From contig JAXDDX010000044.1 in assembly GCA_034670405.1 (NCBI GenBank), positions 719,001 to 783,000 on the forward strand: a DNA stretch of 64,000 bases, given 5' to 3'. The stretch is from Hoplostethus atlanticus. Lineage: Eukaryota > Chordata > Actinopteri > Trachichthyiformes > Trachichthyidae. The notes beneath the pieces were generated by a model. The model ran no database searches, had not been told where the DNA came from, and was given only the letters and a program-made list of their open reading frames with translations. Of the stretch, positions 47,856-59,800 are shown in pieces. A program made the translations under genes and the position numbers. Each line of letters begins with the position of its first letter. Within the stretch, counting starts at the first letter, position 1.

Positions 47856-50800
47856 AGTGCAAAATGAATGCAAATCAGAGGCACAGTGTTTGGAGCCATG
47901 GACAATCAAATGCAAACACACTGAAGGGAGTTTGAATGCAGGAGGAAAAAGGGAAAGCATGACAACAGAGTAAAAAAATACCTTAAGGAGCAGCTAAAGA
48001 GCAGAAGGCCAGAGGAGCCCCGGATCACAGGACAGTCAAGGTCAGAGTAAAATGCAGAGAGAAAAAACACGGACAAACAAACACATACATGTATAGACAG
48101 GCAAGAGAAACCAACACAGAGCAAACATACAGAATTGTATAGGACAGAAGAAATTCAAAAGGGCTGTAAAACATTAACACAACAAGGCCACGGTGCACGT
48201 CATCCCCCACGGATGACGCAGATCCCCTCACAGCCAGTCAGTAACAATAATGTCACCTTCTATCTCCATCTATCCACCTTGTTTGACCTGTGTTTGTAGC
48301 GCCCCACTTGCTGTAATTTTGAAAATGCCAGAATGCAGTGGTAAGATGTATCATTTCTCCAACATCAGATCAGGGGTGTCAGATTGAGTATGACGAAAGG
48401 ACAAATGATTTGCTGTGTGTGTGTGTGTGCAGCTTTTTCTATATCATTTCTTTTTTTTGTGGGTGGTGCGAACGCTTTGGTTTTGCAAATTTGACTTGCC
48501 AACTGATTTGCAGGCTAGGGTTTCTAAGGTACAGCTAAAGTACCTTGAGTACCTGTTTCCAGCTTTCCCTAAATTACACGAATCAACGTTGTTGTTTTTT
48601 TTATATGCAGCCCTACAGAGGACATTTGGAAAGTGAAAAGGAGGAAAACCACACACAATACAGAGGCAGATATTCTCGCCAGAGATGGAGCAAACACATT
48701 AGACACAGAGATCAGTGAGCAGAAGAAACCCTGGCAATAATTTATAATAAGCTGTCATCATTAGTTTGCACCAAATAAGATGCATACATCTCTAAGAGGT
48801 CCAACTAGAGAGCACGCCATCCACAGCAAAGCATCACAGATTCATTCACTGTTCAAACGTGCTGATATTTCTTGGCATTTCTTTCCATCAGTAGCACGGT
48901 AGTATACATATGCAGTATGGCAGCCTACCTTCACCATGCCAGTGTTCTCCGAATTGCTGTTCATCATGTCATTGAAGGAAGTGAAGAGGTTCCTCAAGGA
49001 CTCCATGAAGTCGGCCTCTCCTTTGTTCTCATAGAGTCTGGGAGGAGAGAAGGTAGAGAATTACACTGGCAGATGATCACAAGGCTGCTGTTTGTTTCAT
49101 CCCCGTGTAAACAGTCCCCCCGTGGTGGAAATGACAAGAGTTTGATGCTCCTCTGTTAAATCATTAAAAAGCGTCCAGCAGAATCGCTTGTGCATATCAA
49201 TGTTATATTCTTGGATCAAAACCGCAGTCAACATTCTTGCTGCCAGCCAGATTAGCATTTAAAACAACATGACAAGACCCTGAAGCACCGGACTGTTGTC
49301 ATGGGGAAACAAAAATCTGAAAAAACGGTTCTACCAAATGACTCCCCTGAAATACCAAGTGAGGAACAGAAAGGGAATGCCATCTGATAGCCTTGTGACT
49401 TTCCTTTTCCATCTTTCTGGGTAACATTACAGTCTCTTCCACTAGTTTGGTTCTGTGGAGCAAAAGCTGCCCGGCTAGCAGCTAAAAAGCCAATGATCAG
49501 AGGACAATTGGTGAAAATGCTTCCTCCCCATTTCAAAGTGCATGGGAGCACAAAGCAGGGCTCCTTCCCTAATCCTTTGAAAATGTAAATGCATTCCTTC
49601 CCACTTGCAGAGCCTATAAATCTCTACAAACTGGATATTAAAAGCAAACGAGTCGCTTTGTGCCTGCTGCAAAGTAATTGTGTGTGTCAATCCCTCACAA
49701 AAAATATATATATGTACAACTCAACATCTGCTCAGGGGGGAAGCAGGGTGGTGAGGTGTTTGGATTGCTCCCATCACATCAGATATCACTAGTTTTATTC
49801 TGGAGAGGCAGGTATTGTGGTACGTGTACTACATGGTCCGGGATAGTTCACATCAGCAATTACTTAAACCTGCTTCTCACTTGCAGCCAGGAGAGTCAGG
49901 ACAGCCGCAACAGTTCTGATTTTTTTTTTTTTTTTCAGTTCTGATCTGAAAAACAGTTTGTGATTACCCTGGTTAAATAAAGGATAAATAAAATAAAATA
50001 AAAACAGTCATGGGGCGCTTTCCTCCGGGGGGGGGAGGGATGATTAGAGTGCCTCCCCTACTATGTCATAGGAATGTTCCCCTGGCCAGCACAGGAAAGC
50101 CTGACCTGCTCCCTCTAGACAGAGCCTGAAGAAAGCCTCCAAAGCCAGCCAGCTTCAAAGGCAACCTTTCCAGCCCAGTTGCGCTGACACCGGCAATAAT
50201 GGCCAGCGATGCAGAAACTTCAAACCAACCAAAGAAAGTACTATCCTACAAAAAGATTTAAAATACAGATAGCAACTTAAAGGTTAATATAAGGGGCGTT
50301 ATCAATTATCCTGCAAGCGGGAGCCGCTAAATACACCTTATGAATGTGGGCTGCTCAGGGAGAGAGAGGGATGTTGCTATTGGCAGTTGTTTTCCACCGC
50401 AGGAACCTGAACATTATAGTGCTAACGTCCTGGATAGTTCCTGCGGTGGGAAAGCGACTATGGTCTGATATGTGAGGTAAAGGACAGAGCGTCCTCTAGA
50501 CATTGGACAGAAAACCAATCAAACTCTGCACACTCAATTAGACCAGGGTCATACATCAGCCCCTCACCACCAGCATCTTCAGTCCAGGACTCTACAACAT
50601 TATCATCCATTTAACATTCCCATAGCCAATTATAAACGCATCCATAGAAATGACCTCACCCCAAGACCCTTGACCTCTACCCATTTCAACTAAGTAATAC
50701 TGTGGAAGAGACAAACATTGTGGCAATCAATATAGATTTTTCTTATGAAATAGCTTTGATGAAACCATCGTTTTATTGGAGTTAGAATGGAAACTATACA

Positions 50801-53800
50801 TCAGTTCAAAGCCTACTAGTCATATTTATCAAGACCAAAGTGGTTAGGATTGATGCTGAGTGTGAGTGTGTGTGTGTGTGTGTCTCTATGCTTGTGTGCT
50901 TGACATACTGGTTGAAGAGGACCCTGGAACGGACAATGAACTTGAAGATATACTCCAGAGCCTTCATGGCCTTCAGCAGCTGCTCTGTCAACTTTTCGGC
51001 ATTCTCCACGTAGTTTTTCAGCACCTTGGTCAGCTTCCTGTAGAAACAACCAAAAACATATGCTGAGCTGGACAAATCTGGACTATTAACTCACACGATG
51101 GAATCTCATTTGTCCTCAATTTTGTTTTTTCATTGCCTGGTTAGACATTCTCAAGTTGCGTCACCTACTTCTACAGATTGTAATTTACTCACGTGTACGT
51201 CAGAGTGGCGCTGAAATGCTTCCGGATATAGGTTTCCAGAACAGGGTTAAAGTGCTGGAACTTCCTGTCAGCTATAAGCCCAATTATGAACACCTGTCAG
51301 AGAACAAAGACATATTGATTAAAATGTAAACCGCACGGCTCATAAAGGAGAGCCGGAAAAAAACCCGCCTGTCTCATTCGATATGCTGAAAGGGATTGGG
51401 AAATTAAACAAGATTGCGTTTGAGCCGAAAGCTATTTTCTCCCAATTCTCCAGACTGCAGATCTAGGAGACCAGACAACACAATTTCTGAGTTTCTGAAA
51501 TAGAAAACTGTTCTTTTAAGATCTGCCTCATGATGTTAGGCGATGGCATGCAAGATAGACGGATCCAGGGAGATATTTTTAAATAACTCAGTAGCTACAA
51601 AGACTTGATTTAATACATGAAAAAGTAGGAGTAATTCTTTTCCCGTTTCATGCAAGATCTTAATTATGTTCCATCTTGCAGGAAAATGGGATGTTAAAGC
51701 CCCATAGGATTAATGTAAACGTTACCCTGCTGCTACAAATCCATGCATATAAATGCAGTAGTCAAGCCACATGAGATATGGGTTTTCTACAGCGCCCTCT
51801 CTGAATGACAGTTCCAGCTGTTATTAATGACCAATAGGCATGGTGAGCACGTACAGGTTGTCAGCTGCAATAGAATTGTGATCCTGTGGCGTTTAATGGA
51901 AATGCATTGTAAGCATGAGCAGGTAGGTGTCCCAGCTGAGGCATTTTCATCTTGTAAATCCTAGGTCTGCCGTTGGCACATGCTCAACATTCCTGCGAGG
52001 AGGTAAGGTGTGTATTCTGCATACTTTCAAACTACACACACCCCGAGGCGGAACACGTCCGCCCTGGGAGAGGTAAAAGTGTTTCATAACAGATGCTGTC
52101 AGACGGTTTCAAACCTATCTTTGACGGAGCCCTGTTTAAAACCTGTGCTCAGCAGCATATAGTCATGGTTATACATATGTAAGAAATGATCATGTGATAC
52201 TTTGATGCTATGTAATACTCGCCAGAAACAAAAGCAAATTGACTATTTACACCTCCAAGTTAACACTTGCAGAATAGGACAGAAAACAGGTGGCCGCACA
52301 CTGGCACCAATGGAAAGAGTGGAGACAAAGACAGTAAAGGCTGTAAAACAAATATGAAACATTTGACAACATATAATCTTTGCATCTGAGCTATGAACGT
52401 GTCTGAGTGTTTAGTCCCACCAGCATGCACCTCAGCAGTGCTGGTATGAATTCTTTCCTGCTCTTGAAGTGCACGGCTTACCAAGGCATCGAAGACTAGG
52501 GTATCAAAGGTGTCACTGTCAGAGTTCTCCATCATGATGTTGAAGAGAGCATCCAGCGTGTCTTGGAGAAACTAGAATGACAGATTCACAGCATGTCATG
52601 GCAGACCAAAAATAAAACTTTGGCACCTGTCACAAAATTAAAATTGCTGTCAGGAAAACTTTTTTGTGCACAATACTATCACCGCACTGTTGACTCTCTT
52701 GAGTCTGACCAGAAAAACAAACAAACATTTTATTCACTGCCACTCCAAATCAAATTGAATCTATCATTGCATTACTATCGTGTCAATTCCTGAAAGATTT
52801 TAGCAAGGACATCCCACATATAACTTCATCAAAGTCACAATGAGCTTCCACAAGTGGGAGGATAACATTATTTTTGACAGGGGGAGGAGGCAGAAAGGTG
52901 GCAGCAGTAAGAACGCACATTGCAGACACAGCATTTTATCCTGAACACCTTATAAGTACTTTGAGTCCATACATTTGGAATATACACTCATGGTACTTAC
53001 AAGGTGAAACTCAGAGGGAATCGAACCCCTAACTACGGCAGGGTTGGTGCTGTGCTCTATCCATTCAGCTACACAGACTATAAGTCTCAAGGGCAAAGTA
53101 CCCTACATAGCTGTGTATATTAGCCATTGTATTAGCCATTACAAACTCTATGAGGACAGTAACAATTTGCCTGCCAGCATTACCTCCTGTGTACACCATA
53201 TCTCTCTGGGGAAACATGCTCCATTTAGTCAGCCTGTTCTGAGGCAATGTGAAAACAGATGTAAAGACATTAGAAACAAGAGAGTGGGACACTATTCTGG
53301 CCGTCACCCTGTACAAGGTCCTGTCATCGCAGGATAAGGATGGAGCATAAGATTCATCATGTTCTCTACAAGAGACAAACACAGTGTGGAGAGTTTAAAG
53401 CACACTTCAATCACACCAGCGCCAGTATGACGGCAGGCTGAATTACGCTGATGAGGGAGGAGTGTCCTGTTCAGATACCGAACGACAATATTATATTGGG
53501 GGACATGAAGATAAATGGGAACAATGACAAAATCAAAATTAAAAAACGCTCAAAATTCTCCCAGGCTTCATCTATGATCTAATCTTTGTAAACAATATCT
53601 AATATATATCCACAAAACAATTTGTGTGTATTGATAAATCAGCTTTGAAATGCCACGCTGAAAATGTCACATAGTTGTACAGCAGCAGCCTCTGAGCTTT
53701 TTGGAGAGATTGAGTGCTGCTGTGTTGCTAATGATAATCGCACCCCTATGGTTTAATGAACAAGTCCAGCTGTGGCTGACACATCTATCCAGCCCAATCA

Positions 53801-56800
53801 AAACTGTCTGGGTGAGGGATGTCCTCAGGTACACCGCAATCTGCCAGGCACCCGACCAGTCCATGCAAATCTTTCTCCAGATAATGATTTATTTATCTGC
53901 CCCACACTGGGTGCTTAAAGGGCCTGGCTATCATTTTGACAGCAGGACAACTCCACTGTACATTGCACGGGCTGCTATGTTGTACTATCATACTGGCTGT
54001 AGACACTGTTAAAAAAGACACAGGTAGGAAGTGGAATCGCTGCCAAGACGCTGTGGCTTTCAGGAACACTAAGGAGTGTTTTTGATTGCATTGTTTATGT
54101 CAACAGCTGTTGAGATGTTTTGGGTTGGGTTTTTTTTTGTTTTGCTCATGTGTATCCAGCCAGAAGAATGAGGAATATTTGTAAGACGTAGACAGCCAAA
54201 CAATGAACTGAGTTGAGATGATCTGTCTTTTGCACTGTAGGTAAGGCTGTAAGTAAGCATGCCACTGTATGGGACACACCTGCTGTATCTACCACATGTG
54301 ACAAATACACTTGACTATTTGCTCCGGCTCTAAATAATGAATGAATCATGTCTCAGCATGAAGTCACCCTGTCACACAGAAGAAGTGAAGACCGGTTTGA
54401 GACTGCACGGTGTTTACAAGTTGAACTTTGACCCTCTGACCTTGACAACCTCTCCACCATCCACCTTCATCAGCTGTCGGAGGTTCTGCTGCAGCAGGTT
54501 GGTGTTGGAGCGCCACTTCAGCAGCCCGAGCAGGTCCACTGAAAGAACAGACAGACCAGTTATTACCAGAGGGAGGGAGGGAGGGAGGGAGGGAGGGAGA
54601 AAGAGAGAGAGCCAAGATGACATTGAAGGTCTAACATTTGCATTGTGTGAGTGTTGGAGGCAAAAAGTTGTTAAAAGATGTTTTAACATATAAATCAGTT
54701 TTCAAATACCCCGAATAGTGTTGGTAATCCACGCTGCGCGTAAGTGCTAAGAAAAAAGTTAGATCCCTTAATTTAATCATGGAATATGAATTTATACATA
54801 AGAGGATGAGTCATGATGTGATTAATCATGCTCCAGAGAGCACTCCTTCAGAGCACCTTTGGCAGATTATCAAATTGGGGGCTTAAAATTCACTCATCTC
54901 AATTTGTCAAGGCACTGTATCTTCCAGACTTGTGGACAGATCAATACCGAGGACGAAAGCCATTACACTTTCAAATGATATGAGCCAGGGGGAACGAGTG
55001 TTGAGCGACATCAGTGATTTTTGTGCGTGAGCACATCTGGACACTATGGCACTTCTATACCAGATTCTTGATCTAGTATTAGACAGGACCACACAGGAAG
55101 AACAGCTACGATCAGGAACAGGTTACCGAGTCCCTGGCTGGCTCGCCTGTCTCCCATCATCCTCTTAGGAGGCTTGTGCTTCCTTGGGACCCTCCCCTCT
55201 TCCCCCCACCCCCGCCCCCCCATCATGCTCTGGTAGAGGCAATTAAGTGTGGCGATGGATGCCTAACATCTCCAGTCCTCACAACCTATCAGAGTTCAGT
55301 CACAGAGCCTTATCTAAACGACTAGGGGTTCTCCCCCCCTGAGGAGATATAGATTTTAAAACTGACGGCTTAGCACCTCAGAGAGACAAATGGAATGAAA
55401 TGAGGATAAATCATCAGGTTGCTTGGCCCCAGTGGGGCCTTGCTGTCAGAGGACATACTAAGAGGGACTAATAGGGAGAGGCCACCCCGAGCATGGGACG
55501 GTGAGACAAGGTGGTGGGAGGATCCACAGCAGCTACTAGAGAGGGAGAAGTGGTTGTTACTGGTTTCCTGGGAGTTACAAGGAAATCACAGTTAGACAAA
55601 CAGCATCTGCTCTGGATTCTCTGCTGGCAACGGGGTTGGAAGACGACACAAAACCAGCAGATGGAAAGAAGAAGCAGGAGAATGATTACTTATAGATTAC
55701 ATTTCCATTGCATAATTGAAAAGTAAAAAGACTTTATGATCACTTGTTTATTATTTTGCTTTAGCATTTTCTTAAGCACAGCAAACCAACAAAGCATGAC
55801 TCATTACCTTAATCAAGTAGCTTGTTTATCCTTTCCTTTATAACAACAACAACTTTGTATTGAGATATCTTATCACACTCAAGACGTGCCAGTCATGTTA
55901 CCACAATACAGGCTTCATCCTACAATGCATTCACAAAACCTTTCTTAAAATCCTTCATACATTTTCCCGTATTTATGTGCATACAAACACGTGGGATTCA
56001 TTCTTGTGGAAAACCCGGATGTATCAGATGATGATCTTTTTTTACCAATTGTTTGTAAACTGGAGGCACGTGCCGGTTCAACCCAGTTGCATAGGTACAC
56101 GCCCTGCTCAACACCGTAAAAGGCTGCAGACTGAAGGGTCGTGTGCAAGTAAACCATGGAAAAAAGAGGAACTTTGCCAAATCCGAAATTGTGTTGCGCT
56201 GGTGTGCATGAGAAAAAAATCAGCGTAATTTTCAGAAGCAGCGGAGTCACAAGAACTGATAAAAGTAAAGCATGGCAAGAATTTATGACTGCTGTCAATG
56301 CTGTTTCAGCAGAAACACACAACGTTGCTGAGGTAAAAAAAATAAATGGCTCGACATGAAATTAGATTGGAAAAAAGAAAAACGAGAAGTAGGTGCATAT
56401 TATCAGCCACAGGAGGACGGCAGCGCACTGAGGCGCTATCCGACATGGATCAGAGGACCAGTTCTATAATTGGAGATACTTCATCGTCGGCATTGGAGTT
56501 GGACAGATCAAATCCAGGCTGCATCTTCATCAGATGGTAGGACTATGTTATTGTATTTGTAAGTCCAAGTCCAAGTCCATGTGGTCAACCCATTACAAGT
56601 TTGATAATCTTGTATTGTTGTAAATAAGAACAATTCTTCAAATACACCGTTGCAGCCTATTAGGCCCTTTTTTCTTCTACAAGGCCACTGAAACATCTTG
56701 TTAATGAGGTTTGGCGCTACTGTAATGGCTTTCTTGTGCTTTCCTGCATGTTTCCAAACACTTGTAGGTTTTGATCGTACAAACAAACAAATTCAGATAC

Positions 56801-59800
56801 AAACAAAAACGATGAATGAGACTGTGTTCATAGAAACACTTGTACAAACACTTGTGCACGTCATGAATGAGGCCCAATAAGAGCAGCTCTACATAAGGTG
56901 TGAACCATAGGTCTAATTCTCCACTCTCTTCTAATTCTCCACTCATTTCAACATCTTTCAGCAGGCCAGCTCTCCCAGCTTTGCTGTCATTAGATCCCTG
57001 CCACTTCTCCAGCCTCCCTCCAGCCTCCATCTAGGGCGCACGACCACAAATACCCTGGCAGCCACTTCACATGACTTCCCAGCACTGGGAAATTGGCTGC
57101 ATGAATCTAGCTTAATTAAAAAGAGTGTTTCATCTCAGATGTGGAAATCAGGGACTTCGTGTCATGGGTGTGATGCAAGCAGCCTATTGGGCATTAAAGT
57201 GATTTTTTTTACCCCCCTTGCTGGAAAATGTCTTCAGGTGAAACCAGGAGCAACCTGCTATAATGAAGTGAATCTGAACTGAGCAGATGGAGGAAAGGGT
57301 TGGATACACTGTAAAGACTGATCGTGCAAATAAACAGGCCACATGGATGGAAAGATGGAAAGACGGGTGGTAACAGGAAGAGGGGAGGTGGAGTGAGTGA
57401 GTGAGTGAGTGAGTGAGTGAGTTGTTTGGCTGTAAGTTTTAAAGAGCTTCTAGGTTTTAATAAAGCAGACAGACTCCAGCGCTGTCGGAGACGAATTGGC
57501 TCTGCTGCTCTTTATTAAAAGAACTCAAACCTTTTCCCAGAGCTTTGGCGTGGGATCACATATCCTCAGGAAACACACACACACACACACGCACAAATGT
57601 GCATGCACACAAACACACACCTCTCTGTTTAATCAAACTTGTGTAGTGACGAGGCAGTCTGATCCAGAAGCACCCATTGGTGCCTTGTGATTACCATCAC
57701 AAAGTGCCAGGTAAATATCAGCAGTGGACCCGCTGCTGCACAGGGCTGGATCTTCCCACCAGGACACATGCTGCCGCCCATCTCTCACACACATTAGAGT
57801 GAAAGTACAAGAGTGGGGAGATAAGGAGCGAGGATGGTGCCAGATTGATTTCTACCAGCAGTGTGTTATATAGATCTACATGGCAGTTCACAGAACTACT
57901 TGCTTGTCTAAACCGATCAGTCAGGCCAGGCCAGGGGGATTTGGCTCTGCTACCACACCTGAGATCTGTTCCTCCGCTGACATCACCACCCACCGAGCCA
58001 TGTAGCGGGGCACACAAGACTGTATCTGAAACAGTATACCAGAGACGGAGCCTAATAACCCTCAAAGGGAACACTACTATATCAATGCAGCTACAGTAGA
58101 CAATATACAGAGCAGTGGCTTGACAACAAAATTCTCCCCTCGTCCCAGAGATCCAACCAAGGCCTGTCCTGGGGTCCGCTGTGACCTCATTACTGAGGCT
58201 TTATGAACGTTTGTTGTGCATGTTAGACCAGAGGCAAGATAACAACAACAAAAATCCACTTCTTCTCCCACACACACACACAGGTCTTCATTAGACAGAG
58301 AAGATTAAATTGCCTTTTTACCGCAGGGTCACATTAAGCCTCCATATTACTATGACGGCTGCTGGAGAGAAGAGGCCTGGTAGAGATCGATTTGCACACA
58401 GACAGAGAGCTGTCACTCTCCTTAAAACACCACTGTCAGGTGGAAAACTTACTCAATTATGAATTATTATAATTATGAATTAAGAAAAACAGCCCATTTT
58501 TTAGATTGACAACGATGCATTTTTTAAATTGTACAATGGCTATTGAAAGAGTTTCATAAGCACAAGGGGCATTTGACATTAAACTTGGAGTTAGCTAGTC
58601 TGTTTTTCACCTAACACACCTCTGGCCCTCTCTACAGATGGGAAGAGTCAGAGGTGTACAGTTAGAGTCTATCTGTGTGATGTTGTGGGTGAAATCCAGA
58701 GCCTGGGTCTCCTTTAATAAAAGGATGCTGTGTTGGAGAACACTTCTGTCAATTTAATAGACCCTGAGCAGTCAATCCTTTCTGGCCTCACCTTACTTTT
58801 CCATTTAAGGCTGCACAATGGTGAAAAAAGGCTTTCAGACTTCAAGTGGTTTATATTGTATTGGGCACTTTGAGGTGGAAAAAACGGGTTCAGTGTTTCA
58901 TTTTTGGGGCCAACAGAAGCAAAGGATAACAAGAGGAGTGCTAAGACGTTGGTGGAAAGTTTTGCAGCAGGGAAATGGCCCCTTCGCCTTTGCAATTGGC
59001 GCTCCCAGAGAAGGGTGCAGGGAGCAGTCTGGTACTGCATATGCTATGTGACAAGACAGCAATTTGCTGGAAGTCACACTACATCGATTTGCTTCAACAA
59101 CCCACTCCTAGCATTCCCTTTCACTCGGTCTTTGCTCAACTGTTTCAAATTATCTTTGCGTCTCCATGAATGAAAACCAAACAGAAACCCTTATTCAAAT
59201 CGGCTTCGCTCTGAGCAAGTACAACAATTAATTTAATTTCCAGTCAACGTTGCAGTGAATATGTCCCCTATCCTCTCTTTCTGTCTCTCCATTTTCTCTG
59301 CTCTTGGTCGTTCTCACCCTCTTCCCATCTGGGTTCAAGAAATACTGACAAGAATGAAGAAGCCATCTCATTTCGTTTCCATTAAACATGGCAAGGTCCT
59401 GCATAATTCAACAAGAGGAAGCAACGCATCCTGTGCAGGAGAAACTGCAGCGTACATTCAGGATGACTCAGTTTAGTGTCATTGTGCGATGAGAGCAAAG
59501 AGAAATCTGTCCAGTAAGCCCTGACTCAGACTGGAGACCTCGGTCTCTTCTGGACTAGCTTTTCACCCCAGCTTTGATCCTGAGCAGTACACACCTTCCA
59601 CAATGAGATAGCCAAAAGGGACATGGTTTGAAGAGACCTGTAAGTCCGAGGGGGGTTTCAGTGATGTCTAAATACTGGTGATGGATCCCATCCTGTGTAT
59701 GAATGCTGAGGGAACACAGAGGTCAAACTCCTTAATCTGTGAGCCGTGGGCATGGGAAGGGATTTCTTCTCAGCACCTTGGGAAATAAAAATGCTCTGTG

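Larger units (their letters stand above)
45816..48928 (-). other. DOCK1 intron I-J
   Basis: A 3.1 kb intron with three long dinucleotide runs (47091-47136, 47467-47498, 47820-47854). No exon was recognised. Confidence 0.75.
49038..50908 (-). other. DOCK1 intron H-I
   Basis: A 1.9 kb intron with a retroposon 3' end at 49963-50005, a poly-G run near 50030, a 17-bp inverted repeat at 50390-50453 and a GT run at 50866-50882 close to exon H. Confidence 0.75.
52572..54440 (-). other. DOCK1 intron E-F
   Basis: A 1.9 kb intron that holds a tRNA-derived SINE (52915-53090) and a LINE-like 3' tail (54235-54320). Confidence 0.75.

Noticed and set aside
50816-51049. Second minus-strand frame over DOCK1 exon H
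   Set aside because: It is a shifted reading of the real exon; the correct frame matches DOCK1 and joins in phase to its neighbours.
52990-53090. A tRNA gene on the minus strand
   Set aside because: A and B boxes are present, but the acceptor stem is not formed and a SINE-type tail follows, so it is a SINE head.
58714-59173. Overlapping open frames in DOCK1 intron D-E
   Set aside because: No similarity, no splice support, and overlapping frames on both strands are expected by chance.
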